A stretch of 64,000 nt of DNA from Hsuehochloa calcarea (Eukaryota; Streptophyta; Magnoliopsida; Poales; Poaceae). The first letter of the stretch is position 1. Each line of letters opens with the position of its first letter. The notes under the pieces are model-generated. The model had not been told where the DNA came from, searched no databases, and saw only the letters and a list, made by a program, of their open reading frames with translations. Location of the stretch: NCBI GenBank assembly GCA_036346395.1, contig CM070604.1, forward strand, positions 5,503,904 through 5,567,903, read 5' to 3'. The translations under genes and the position numbers were made by a program. Shown here in pieces: positions 10,518 through 21,047 of this stretch.

Positions 10518-12011
10518 TTACATGTGATGGGGCGAGAGAGATGGAAAAGGAACAAGATCCCAAGTACCAGTACGCTCGAGGGCAGCAATCTCCTCGGTCA
10601 TAGCATGCTGCCACTCAGGATGAGTAACAGCATCCTGGTAGGAGGCAGGCTCACAAGTAGCTGCACCAGCAAAGGCAAAACGGGCAGGGGGCCGAATCGA
10701 CTGGCGATCGCGGAGAGCGTAGCGAGGAGAAGACGGCCCATCAAGGGAAGATGAAGCATCAGAAGAAGATGAAACATCAGGAGAAGTGGGCTCATCTGGA
10801 AGATCCTCAATACGAGGTCGACGAGTGTAGACGAGTGTAGTGGGGGGAGCCTGAGGAGCCGCAGGAGATAAAGCAGGCGGCGAAAATGGCGGAGAGGCCA
10901 CAGGAGAAATATGTGGAGACTCAGTGGGACGGGTGGACAAGGGCAAGACAGAGATAGGTGTATCTGGAAAAGTCAAAAAAGACAGAGACTCCACAGAGGA
11001 AGCCGAAGGAGAGACAGGACGTGGGTAGAAGGGACGAGACTCGTCGAAAGTGACGTCCCGAGAAATCCGCATCCGTCGACCAACAGATCCCAAAGACAAA
11101 TAGCCCTTGTGCTCGGCACTGTATCCCAGAAAGACACACTCAACAGACTGAGCAGTCAGTTTGTTGCGTTCTCGAGGGGCGAGGAGAACGTAGCAAACGC
11201 AGCCAAACAGACGAAGGGCAGAGTAGTCAGGAGGGAGACCACAGAGACGCTCAATAGGGATTGCGCCAAGAAGCGAAGAAAATTTGGATGTTGACGAGAT
11301 AGGTGGCGGTGGAAACGACCTCCGCCCAAAAGTGAGGTGGAATAGAGCGGCAATCATCGTGGCACGGTGATTCAAGAAGGTGACGATGCTTGCGCTCGGC
11401 AACACCATTCTGAGCATGAGCACGAGGACAAGAGAACTGAGCGAGAGTGCCACGCTCGACAAGGAAACTGCGTGGGTGATGAGAGAGGTACTCATGCGGC
11501 AGTCGTCGAGACGAAAAACACGAATAGGAGTGGAGAACGTATGCGAACCATGGTGGCAAATGTTTATAGATGGACAAGACCTCACTACGAGAAGACATGA
11601 AATATATCCAAGTGTGGCGAGAGAAATCATCTATAAATATGATATAGTATCGATGACCCCCTTTCGAAACGAAGGGAGCCGGACCCCAAACATCAGAATG
11701 AACAAGATCAAAAGGACGCTGAGACACTGACTCACTATGAGGATAAGGAAGCTGAATCTGTTTGCCTAACTTACAGCCCTGACAATCTAAAGAGACATCA
11801 CCTGAGAGACAGATCCCAGAAGACCACGACGAACTAAGGATGACAGACGAGATCCACACAGATGACCAAGACGGTGATGCCACTGCTGGAAAGAACCGGT
11901 AGATGGAGTAGCCGAAGCAGAGAGACTGGCGGCTACGGGGGCAGCAGAAGGAAGGTGAAGCCAGTCAAGCTCCCAGACGCTGAGAGTCAAGGCGCCGAGG
12001 GCCAGAACCAA
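10518..12011 (-). pseudogene. Copia integrase remnant
   Basis: The zinc-binding start (HHRLGHL) lies at about 11890. The integrase core follows in the frame 11883-11251 (DLVHSDVWGPAPF, then FIDDFSRHTWIYF). Its downstream part and the linker to RT are in another frame, 11630-10518 (LFGCVCYVL, then ECVFLGYSAEHKGY and TGTWDLVPF). The frame changes show that this integrase is not produced intact. Confidence 0.88.
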
Positions 12012-12330
12012 CCAGAGCTCCCGTGTGGCGGTCTGAACACAACAAGAGTCGAGTCGAGAATGATCCGATAACCAAGGTCGATGTCATCCGTGAAGAAGTC
12101 GCATGGTTAGGCGAGGAACATGAGCAACAGAAGGAACATGAAAAGATGAGTTGCTAAGAGGTCCTCGACCAGAGACAGAAAGAGAGGTACCATCGGTGAT
12201 AAGTACAGCGACGGGGAATCAAGAGGTGTAACAAAGATAGAGTGGAAGAATCGGAAGTCATGTGGAAGGATGCTCCGAATCAAGGATCCACGGGAGGTAC
12301 ACATGCGTGTAGGAGGTGGTTTCTCGGTGC
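12012..12330 (-). pseudogene. Copia protease remnant with a one-base break at the active site
   Basis: On the minus strand near 12285 the bases encode WILDS in one frame and the rest of an aspartic-protease active-site neighbourhood (SFHMT) in the next frame. The shift falls within the D-S-G-A motif. The protease is therefore inactive in this copy. Confidence 0.65.
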
Positions 12331-13525
12331 CCAAAGAGTCGGTCGCGAGAACTCGCAGAACTCGTCGAGAAGACCACAAGCGGCAAGCGATCGTCGAAGT
12401 CGGCTATCTCCGCTCGATGAGAGAAAACGCGAAGTAGTCGATGCGATCGTCGATGTAGAAGTACCGGTGCGCTGCGGAGAAGAACGGCGTGAAATATCTT
12501 TGCGTGTCAGTAGCACCGAGACTCAATGTGGCGATCTTGTCGCGATAGGAGAGCGGCGAGGACGGTCACCGCCAGATGGAGCGGCCACCACCACCGTGGC
12601 GACCATCGAGGAGGCGTCTTGGCGCGAAAGCGATCGGTGTAGCAGTGTACGGCGGTGAGCACGAGAGGAGTGGCATCGACCGCACCACTCGACGAGTCTC
12701 TCTCGCATGTATCACCGGCAATGAGAAGGAAGCGATACCCATTGGTAGGCGCTGGGGCGGTAGCGGCGACCAAAATAACGTGGTCTAATAAGCGGCGCCG
12801 ACCACGCGCGATCGACCGACGTTTTTTGATTTTTTTATTTAATAATTGGCGGCTTTAAACAGTAAAACGATCAAGTGGCCGGCTTTAAGCAAATTAACCG
12901 ACCAAAACTTCATTATGACAGAGAAAGCCCAAGAGTACCGGAGGAACTAGGGTTCCCCGCCTGCGAGTCGGTGGCGGTGGCACCAACGAGCGGCGACAAG
13001 ACCGGCGACTAGAGCGGAGTCGGTGGCGGCGGCACCAACGAGCGGCGACGCACCATCGACTAAGCGGAGTCGGTGGCGGCAGGGCACCAATGAGCGGCGG
13101 CACCAATGGCGAAGCGAAGCGGCGGCGACGATGAGCGGCTCGGGCGGTCCACGGATCTCCCGCAATCGGGGCTTCGGAGTGGCGGCGGCGGTCCCCGAGT
13201 GTTGAGGCGGATGAGGAGCCCGGCGGTCTCCGAGCTCTGGAGACGAGCGGCGGTCGGCGAGGGCTGGGACGCGGCTAGGACGCAGCGGCGGTCGGCGAGG
13301 AAGAAGAGGACCGGTCGACGACGGTGCCCCCTCCTTCTTGGAGCTCTCGTGGACTAAGAACACGATCTCCTGGAGGCAGCGGTGGTTGCGCAAGGCGAGC
13401 CGAAGGTCGGCCGGAGCGGCCGGAGGCGGCGTGGTTGCGCAAAGCGAGCCAAGGCCGACGGAGCGACGAGAAGCCGGAGGCCGACTTGAGAGGGCGGCGT
13501 GAGTTGCACGAGGAGGTAACCTAAT
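12331..13525 (-). other. Copia leader and gag position, no recognisable gag
   Basis: A GC-rich 1.2-kb stretch between the primer site and the protease. No CX2CX4HX4C zinc knuckle or other gag motif was found in any minus-strand frame. It contains a tandem ~52-bp repeat at 12962-13115. Long open frames on both strands are by-products of high GC. Confidence 0.5.
12962..13115 (+). repeat. Three tandem ~52-bp repeats in the Copia leader
   Basis: Each unit contains GAGTCGGTGGCGGNGGCACC or a close variant followed by AACGAGCGGCGAC or a near match, starting at about 12964, 13016 and 13067. The third copy is degraded. Confidence 0.65.
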
Positions 13526-13537
13526 GCTCTGATACCA
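13526..13537 (-). other. Copia primer-binding site
   Basis: On the minus strand it reads TGGTATCAGAGC, complementary to the 3' end of plant initiator-Met tRNA. It lies immediately inside the 5' LTR. Confidence 0.92.
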
Positions 13538-13637
13538 TGTTGGAATAGCAACTTGTATTATCAGGAGCCAATTGGCCAGTATATATACACAATACATGTT
13601 ACAGATAAGGAAACCAAATCAAATCATATCTCTAACA
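13538..13637 (-). repeat. Copia 5' LTR (100 bp)
   Basis: It starts TGTTGGAATAG and ends TCTAACA on the plus strand. The short length fits compact grass Copia families. A TATATATACAC stretch lies in its middle. Confidence 0.92.
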
Positions 13638-13642
13638 ATAGA
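13638..13642. repeat. Target-site duplication ATAGA (right)
   Basis: Exact partner of 9003-9007. Confidence 0.9.
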
Positions 13643-14734
13643 TACCATTATAGATACAGAAATAAAAAAAAATTCTAAGATAGACAAAAATATTGGGATC
13701 GGTGAATCCCTTCAGAACCAGAAAATAAAATAAAAACCATTTTTCCTAAACATTAGACTTTTCCCAACTCATGGATGAAGATCACTTTAAAGGTTTGTAA
13801 TAAAGGCTTGTTATAAAGACAATCAGAAAATCACTTTAAACTTTAGAAATATAAAGAGAACCATTTTTTCTAAACTGGACAAAAATAGGGATTGGTTAAC
13901 AAAAAACTTTAGACTTTTGCTCCCCAGTGGAACCTAATAAGATTTAAGTTTCATAAAGAAAATTAAAATTGCAGTCCAAAGCGATATAAATTGTGGAAAA
14001 CTGAATAATGCAATACATATACAATTTGTCTGCAACTTTTTAATTGGCATCTAAAGTAGCAAGGGTTGTCTATTCCTCATGGATGAAGATCTAACCACGC
14101 AAACATTTCTTCTCCAAGACACGGCGCACGCAAACCTCATGCCTCCCGTTATTTATAGAAAACATCTTCGATCCACAATCGAGACTCCATAAAAAAGTTC
14201 TTAATTGTGCACAAGATGGGATAAAAATTTATGCATGAGGGAGATCGAACAAAAAAATATGTCCTACTAGCACTAGAAGAAAATAAAAGGAAAAAACCCT
14301 GAAAAACTACTCGATGGACTGCGAGAAAACGCAAAAATAAGTACGGTACTAGACAGTAGGTCTAAATTATAAATTACACATGAATTCTTCGGAAATTGCA
14401 TGTTGCCTAGCGCTGAAATTTTAACTAAAATGATATGCAAGTTTTTATCTGATAGGTATTTCCAAAGGATGTACAGCAAGCACAAAAATACATGATATAG
14501 AACAAAAATAACAAAAGAAAGAAAATGTCAACAAGGATGAGATCATTAATGCAAAAATAAAACCTCAACACACAAGGATGTTATATCTGAACTTAGAGAA
14601 TTGTGAGGGCATGATGGCATATGTAAATTTATTCTGAATAACATGGCGTCGCAATGTTACTTCAATACCATAACATAAAGCAAAATCAATACCATAACCA
14701 GAAGAAACAATATTTATACTATGAAGGATAGAAA

Positions 14735-14940
14735 GGTTCTGACCTAAGTGAACCCTAGCATAAAACAAATAACATAAAGTAAAGAATAAAAAAATCTAAC
14801 AAGGACATAAAGGACCTGACCTAGGTGAACCCTAACATAAAACAAAAACAAATTATAAAGAAACAAAATTATTTCTAACAAACACATAAAGCTACATACC
14901 TATGTAAACCCTAACATAAAACAATAATGCTTACAACAAA
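14735..14940 (+). repeat. Three degenerate ~75-bp tandem repeats
   Basis: Each unit includes GACCTAGGTGAACCCTAACA or a variant followed by TAAAACAA and an A-rich tract. Units begin near 14740, 14817 and 14896. Confidence 0.65.
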
Positions 14941-15711
14941 ATGAAAAGCTAAGCTTAACAATGGATACTAGGAGTGACTATTAGTCTATTATTACAATGA
15001 ACACATTAAAAACTCACAAAATGGAAATTGAATCGATAATGTACTAAAGTTGCATATTACATGATATTGAAAGTTTAGTTATAATTGTATGCAACTTATA
15101 CACTAAATACAACAGCCCTAGCTGATAGGACTCCTTCCCACCAGATATCTACCTGACCCCTTCAGTTGGAAGGCCACAAACTGAGCCCTCATATCTGAAG
15201 TCATCCCCAGAGCGCAACATCAACTGGTGTGCCCATCCCATCAAAAGTATTCAATCTCGAGCATTCCACTGATGAAGGCACATAGCGACAGCGGGAACCA
15301 CGACAGAGCAAAGAATGAACAGTGCAGAAAATCTTGGGGTTGAGCATGGCTCCTCTAAACATCCCCATGCTGAACCGCTGAAGCAACTTCCTCCTCTGAC
15401 CCTGCATGACTGCCCTCCTCAGCTACAGATTCCTGAACCTCGGACGGTGGCGCCACTTGGCCCCGTCTGGCACCCTGTCGACCACGGCCATGACCACGTC
15501 CACAGTCATGGCCTCTACCCTCGGCATAGCTAAACACCACAAACAAGAACAATCAATGCTAAGAACAATGATCAGCTATCAACTCAATCACAAGAGCAAC
15601 TATAAAATTCAACGAAAACGTATATGCAATGCAATAACCCCATATCCCTCCTATTGTGCATTGTGTATTAAAATTAATAATTCAAGTGCCACAGACCTAA
15701 AACTTGGCTCT

Positions 15712-15716
15712 GATAC
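15712..15716. repeat. Target-site duplication GATAC (left)
   Basis: Matches 17696-17700 exactly, on the other side of the solo LTR. Confidence 0.88.
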
Positions 15717-17695
15717 TGTTGGACCGAAACAGTGACTAGAGGGGGGTGAATAGGAGCACGATCTCTTTTTCACAAAGATCGATTCAACACGATTTTCACT
15801 CCGATAGCTATGAGAGCTATGAAGATCAATATCCAAGCACAGCAGAAGTCTTGTATTGAATCCAATCTAAACCCCGGAGCAAAACAACCAAAATCAACGA
15901 GAGCTAGATTTCCTAAGTGTTGGGCAGTTTGACCTCTATGTCAATGGCGGTCTGACCGGTCCATGGGCGGTCTGACCTCTATGTTAATGGCGGTCTGACC
16001 TCCAGCCTGATTGAACAGTGAAATCAGCCCAAAAATGAAGTTGCAAATAGGTGTAACTTTTGATCTACAACTCCAAACTCGATGAAACTTGGAACACACC
16101 TTCTCTAGGATATCAAGAATATATTTCAATCAAAGATCGTGAAAATCATTGGCAAAGTTCCGACCTTTTCCCATTTGAGTGAAGGATGGTTCAAAACCGA
16201 GTCAAAACAAAAACTAGATCCAAAACCTTGCTCGTGGGTTAGAGATGATGAAGATGATCCTATATGAGATCCCACATGTCACAACAAGCAAGATTAGGGG
16301 CAGAAACCGAGGGAAAACTTGAGAATCAAAGACGGCCCAAAAATTACAAAATAGAGAGTAAGAACGCAAAGAGACTCATCTCAAGAAAACTTGCATAGAT
16401 TGATTTGTGATTGTTGCTGGTTTACAGCCACTCCAACATGGAGAACAAAACTCAATACATGAGCACACAATCAATCTCCTCTTAAAGAATCCTAAACTCT
16501 CCACTCCCTAATCTTAAAAACAAAACTAGTGTTTCAAAATAAGTAAAATGATTGATGAGGTGCACAACACCCTCCTATATTTATAGTGGAGGCTAACCTT
16601 CTAGAATAGTTTCCTATTGGGCACCCGTTAAGCCCACACACAAACAGGTTTAACTCACGCACGCATTTTAAAGCGCCGTCTTCATCTTCTCTTGACCTAA
16701 ACCGCTTCTCCCTGCGTCGTCTTGCACCGCGGTTTAGTCAAAAGCAATTAAGGTGGTGTTTTAGTGATATTACCAAAATACCCCTTCTCGATCCTTCTCC
16801 AAAGACCGAGTCAAATCTTCATGAAGCAGTTTCATGCTTCACCACGTGTAGGTTGATTAACGGCTCTCATCATGTCTGCAAGTCTCTCTCATCCGGCTCC
16901 CACCGAAACCGCCATGGCACTTGCACCGACCCCCGCGCCGCTTGATGCAACCCGTCGCACCGAACTCCCCATTCTGTCATCCTTGTCCATTTACGCAGTG
17001 CTCGAATCGAATGACTTCACCCGGCATCCTCGATCGTTCTGAACCTCAGCTCTTAAGCCTAGTCCCGATCATCCTCGCCGTTGACCGTCGTTGATCTCCA
17101 AGCAACCTGCACAACAATAGACCAAGAAATCGATTCCGGGAACAAGTTCTTCGCAACTTGACCCACGTTAGTCAAAACATGCATCATGCAATATATATGC
17201 ACTGAAACTCATGAACTTGACTCAACAAACAAACATCGCCGCTACGAGAGTCGACGATACAAGTGAAAACCGGTCACACCGCCATTTAATGGCCAGTCTG
17301 ACCGCCCTTTGGCCGGTTAGACCGCCCAGAAGGGACTTAGCCAAATTTCACGACTTGAAATCCGAAACCTCTCTGGAAATTTTAAACGAATAGATCTTTT
17401 GACTGGAAGCTCCAAAAATTATGAGACCAAGTGTATGAGAATCCCCTCTCATGCCTACACCCTTTATTTTTAGCCCAGCTCCAAATTCCACTATTTATAT
17501 CTGGCCGGTCCGACTGCCGCCATGGTCGGTCGGACCTCCAGGGGTGGCCGGTCAGACCGCCACTGGCCGGTCAGACCGCCTATGACCTGGCAGCACTAGA
17601 TTTTTACCGAAAACGCGTGATTCGATAAACCTTTAAAACCATTGCCAATTGTAACATCATCCTAAGATCGTGAGCATATCCCCATGATATCCACA
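15717..17695 (+). mobile_element. Solo LTR, 1979 bp, TGTTGGACCG family
   Basis: It starts TGTTGGACCGAAA, ends GATATCCACA and is flanked by a perfect GATAC duplication. There is no internal coding region, so this is an LTR left after recombination. The body matches the element at 21048-22763 in reverse orientation. Palindromic CGGTCNGACCG-like decamers cluster at about 15940-16010, 17270-17335 and 17505-17580. Confidence 0.85.
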
Positions 17696-17700
17696 GATAC
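17696..17700. repeat. Target-site duplication GATAC (right)
   Basis: Exact partner of 15712-15716. The duplicated bases are part of the host element's primer-binding site. Confidence 0.88.
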
Positions 17701-17705
17701 CAACT

Positions 17706-18321
17706 GTAACACCCTAGCTCATCAAGAACCAGGAATGCTACTAAACTAATATTTTTCATCCAAATTCGACAGCATCTACTTTGTAATTTTAAGTATTAAA
17801 GAGACTATCAAGCATGCAGGAGGTAAACAAGTTAGATAAAGCGATAATCAACTAAAAACATAAACTAAAATGATATCAAGGAGTCACCATCCGACTCTTA
17901 TTACATTAAATCCAAAACACCACGAAGGGTAGACATAAGAACTAAAAGATTACGTTATAAGATTCTCCAAATAAACTTAAATTACTGATTTACTAAGACT
18001 GGTGTTTATTGAAGTGAAGAGTGCATCAGATGATTCTAGCCCTTCCCATGCATGACGTCCTCACAAAGGGGTACCTAAAAAACAAGCAACAAGTGTGAGT
18101 CTAGGACTCTGCAAGTACAATTAAGACAATAGACCAAATCTCATAAACAAACTTTACTTCTATACCATTATATCATCCATAGTAATACCACAACAATACA
18201 ACTAACATAGCCATGCAATGCAGATACCACAAATGTGCATACTTTTCTCTTTGCATATACTAGTGATGTGGAGTATGCATCCGTCGATACATACCTATGC
18301 CTGTGCCTTCTAGCACAAGTG
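17706..18321 (-). repeat. 5' LTR of the older element (minus strand, ends ...GGTGTTACA)
   Basis: On the plus strand it starts TGTAACACCC directly beside the remaining primer-site bases CAAC. The right end is placed at CTAGCACA, where TG...CA termini are satisfied, but this boundary is a guess because no duplication could be paired. Confidence 0.5.
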
Positions 18322-18334
18322 TAATACTCCGAAA

Positions 18335-20055
18335 CTCAAAGAGGTCGCACGCTTCGTCGCTCCTTCCTACGTGGGGGCGCTCTTCAGGAGCATGCCCCTC
18401 CAGGCGATGTTCCATTCGTTGAAGCGAATGTTGCGAAGGTACGGGTTCTGGGTTACTTATATATTTGCTCCCTTGGCACGTCGCTTACTGATGTGGACCT
18501 TGTTTCATGAAGACATTGATGTTGTAGCATGCGCTAGAGGGCGATGTCTCGCGTGGCTTCGACGAGATGCAGAAACGGGTTGACTTGGAGCATGCTCCGC
18601 GCGAAGTCATGAGCATGCAGTATGAGTAGCTTTGGGCGGAGCGCGCATCCCTGGCTGAGAAGGCGAAAGCCTTGGAAGTCTGGGTGGCGGAGCTGCAGGA
18701 CGACCATCGAGGCCTCCGAGAGAACGTGCAGATGTTGCGAGTCGCTCGGGCCAATCTGGAGGTGAAGGTTCAGGCCGAGCGAGAACTCTTGCAGTTGGTG
18801 GCGCGGGCGACCTAGGAGTCCACAGAGGCCTTGGAGGATGCAGTGGTCGAACTCGGCGTGCTGGCTCCCCCTTGACATCACTCTGTGGACGAGATGGATG
18901 TCACGCTTGGGCGCCTTCGCTGCGCCGGGGAGGTCTGCTTGTCGTTGGCCCGGGCATACAGGAACCATTGCGCCAAGGTGGCCTGGACAACGGTCTTCGC
19001 CTCTCTGTAAAGGCCGGTGTGGTCACCTGGATGCCCTTGCTACATGCTCTGTGATGGTGGCCACCACGGAGGAGGTTTCCACCAATCATCGTCGTATCGC
19101 GGAAGGCCAGCAACATCTTCGTGCAAGACTTTTGGGTGTCGTGGGGTCGCGATGCGGCGATGGACTCTCTTCATGCGGTGCAAGCCCAGAAGAAGAAGGG
19201 CAAGACTCCGGCGGACGACCAGCAGGCGGCGAGCGGAGAGCCGCCCACAGAGGCAAGGTGTGACCCTCCGCTCACTTGAAGCGACCCAAGTCTAGATTTT
19301 TGTAACTAGGCTTTAGCTATTTAGCTCCTTGGTATTTTGTTTTTTGCTTTGCAACCTTCAGGCTCATGTACCGAAGGGGCTAGGACGAGGGGTTCACTTC
19401 TATAATGATCTTTTTTTAATGAAGGAATTTAGGAAGCTAGTTGTGATGCTTGGTGTGGTTTGTCTGGCACGCTTTTGGGGTTACACATTCTAACCCATGA
19501 CTTGTGCAGGTCGAGGTGTCATTGTTTCGCTGCACTACTGATCGAGGGCTTCGGTCGCCCGAGGGTTGCACGGCGAAGGTGACCATTCCCTAGCGCGAGC
19601 TGAAGGCAGAGCACTACCTCTGCTCTGTTTGGCCGTTGATGCTATGCTATCAAGGCGTGGTGTACCACGACGCCTTGTGGCAACGGTGGCACTTGGCAAA
19701 CCCAAAGGGTACCATGGAGGAGTTCTAGTTGTTTTGCCAGCGCAAGGCCGCGGCGGTGCGTGACAAGATGGCTCATTTCTGGGACTAGCAAGGTCGTGCA
19801 ACTTTGGCCGAGGAACCCTCGTCCCCGTTTGCCGAATCCATGGCTCCGTCCCCGAGGGCCAACTACCAGGGATCATTCGAGGCGGTGTGCAATTGGGGCG
19901 CGGAGACGACTACCTAAATTTCATGGGGACCGAGCCGTACGACGAGGAGCTGCGCGCGTGGCTAGTGCGCACAGACGTTCTGTATGCGGGGGGCCTGAGC
20001 GGTTGGCTGTGCATACACTTGTACGCTGTAGTTGGTTGAGATTTTATTTTTATTA
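18335..20055 (+). pseudogene. Antisense ORF remnant of the Tat element
   Basis: Opposite to pol, a degraded coding region reads in shifting plus-strand frames. Around 18540-18860 it is heptad-like and charged (SLAEKAKALEVWVAELQDD, LRENVQMLRVARANLEV), suggesting a coiled coil. Further on come HHSVDEMDVTLGRLR, then PADDQQAASGEPPTEA, and near 19920 FMGTEPYDEELRAWLVRT. Stops and frameshifts break it repeatedly. Its function is unknown; antisense ORFs at this place are typical of Tat elements. Confidence 0.6.
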
Positions 20056-20224
20056 TAATTTTTTTATTGGGCTGAGCCCCATTGTATGTACTTTGTGTAG
20101 CCGGAACTTGTTGCTATGAATGACGTGATGATGAATAAAGTATAGTTTGTGGTCATGTGCATGCGTTTGTCGTGGTTTGGCACCTTTTTGTCCTCGCAGC
20201 TACCCCGGTGTTCGGGCTTCTTTA

Positions 20225-21047
20225 GATAGCGAGGGGCGGGGGGAACTTTGTGTACGTGATCCCCTCCCCCCTCTTCTTTTTCTTTTTATTTTCCCAGGTA
20301 AGGGGAGGTGAAGCCTAGCGCGTCGTCCCCCCCACTTTTTTTTATATAGGGCTCAGGGGGAGCCCTAACTTTTTTGCGAGGGGGTGAAGTCTAGTGCCAC
20401 CCCCACTTTTTTAGATAGGGTTCTGGGGGAGCCCTAACTTTTTGCTAGGGGGCTGCGAAGCCTAGCACCGTCCCACATGCTTTTTAAGACAGGTCTTGGG
20501 GGAGCCCTAACTTTTTTTTGAGAGGGAGACGAAGCCTAGCGCCGCCCCTATACTTTTTTAGATAGGGATCCAAGGGAGCCCTAACTTTTTGCAAGAGGGT
20601 AGGCAAACTCTAGCGTCGTCCCCCATCCTTTTTTAGATAGGGCTCTGGGGGAGCGCTATCTTCTTGTGAAGGGGAGGCGAAGCCTAGCACAGTCCCCATA
20701 CTTTTTTAGATAGTGCTCCAAATGAGCCCTAACTTTTTGCGAGGGGGAGGAAAAACCTAGCGCCACCCCTATCCTTTGTTAGATAGTCCTTCGGGGGAGC
20801 CCTAACTTTTTACGAGGGGGAGAAGAAGCCTAGCGTCGTCCCTCATCCTTTTTTAGATACGGCTCCAGGGGAGTCCTAACTTTTTGTGAGAGGGAGGTGA
20901 AGCCTAGCGCCATCCCCCATCCTTTTTTAGATAGGGCTTCAGGGGAGCCCTAACTTTTTTGCGAGGGGGGACGAAGCCTAGCGTCGCCCCATACTTTTTT
21001 AGATATAGCTCTCGGGAAGCCCTGACTTTTTGCGAGGGGGGAGGCGC
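20225..21047 (+). repeat. Minisatellite of ~73-bp units, left part (about 11 units)
   Basis: Each unit runs GGGGAGGCGAAGCCTAGCGC, then a C-rich spacer, CTTTTTTAGATAGGGCTC and GGGGGAGCCCTAACTTTTTG, with moderate divergence. The array is cut at 21047 by a solo LTR and continues at 22764. Confidence 0.88.
21043..21047. repeat. Target-site duplication GGCGC (left)
   Basis: Matches 22764-22768 exactly. Confidence 0.88.

Larger units (their letters stand above)
9008..13637 (-). mobile_element. Complete Ty1/Copia retrotransposon, short LTRs, coding frames broken
   Basis: The element is 4630 bp, oriented minus, bounded by TG...CA LTRs at 9008-9131 and 13538-13637 and by a perfect 5-bp target duplication. 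Inside the right (5') LTR sits the primer-binding site GCTCTGATACCA (13526-13537), complementary to initiator-Met tRNA. Inside the left (3') LTR sits a purine tract (GAGGGGGG on the minus strand, about 9132-9139). Domain order protease, integrase, reverse transcriptase, RNase H is that of Copia. Reading frames shift several times, so the copy is non-autonomous. Outside a short repeat difference the two LTRs look identical, which argues for a recent insertion. Confidence 0.93.
13643..15716 (-). mobile_element. Internal region of an older LTR element (minus), mostly decayed
   Basis: The right boundary is the split primer-binding site (GGCTCTGATAC at 15706-15716, resuming after the inserted solo LTR as CAACTGTAACACC). 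A minus-strand frame at 15552-15355 has an Arg/Gly-rich tract (GRGHDCGRGHGRGRQ), as found in some plant Gypsy Gag N-termini. The remainder to 13643 is AT-rich without RT or integrase motifs and includes a tandem repeat at 14735-14940. The left end and 3' LTR were not located. Confidence 0.5.

Noticed and set aside
12242..13597. Plus-strand open frames across the Copia leader
   Set aside because: Arg-rich low-information products of GC-rich DNA; the element is read on the minus strand.
15705..15716. GCTCTGATAC next to TGTTGGACCG taken as the solo LTR's own primer site
   Set aside because: The same bases resume after 17700 and complete the primer site of the older element; the LTR is simply inserted there.
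18371..19300. Plus-strand ORFs as an independent cellular gene
   Set aside because: Frames are repeatedly broken and the position matches the antisense ORF of Tat retrotransposons.
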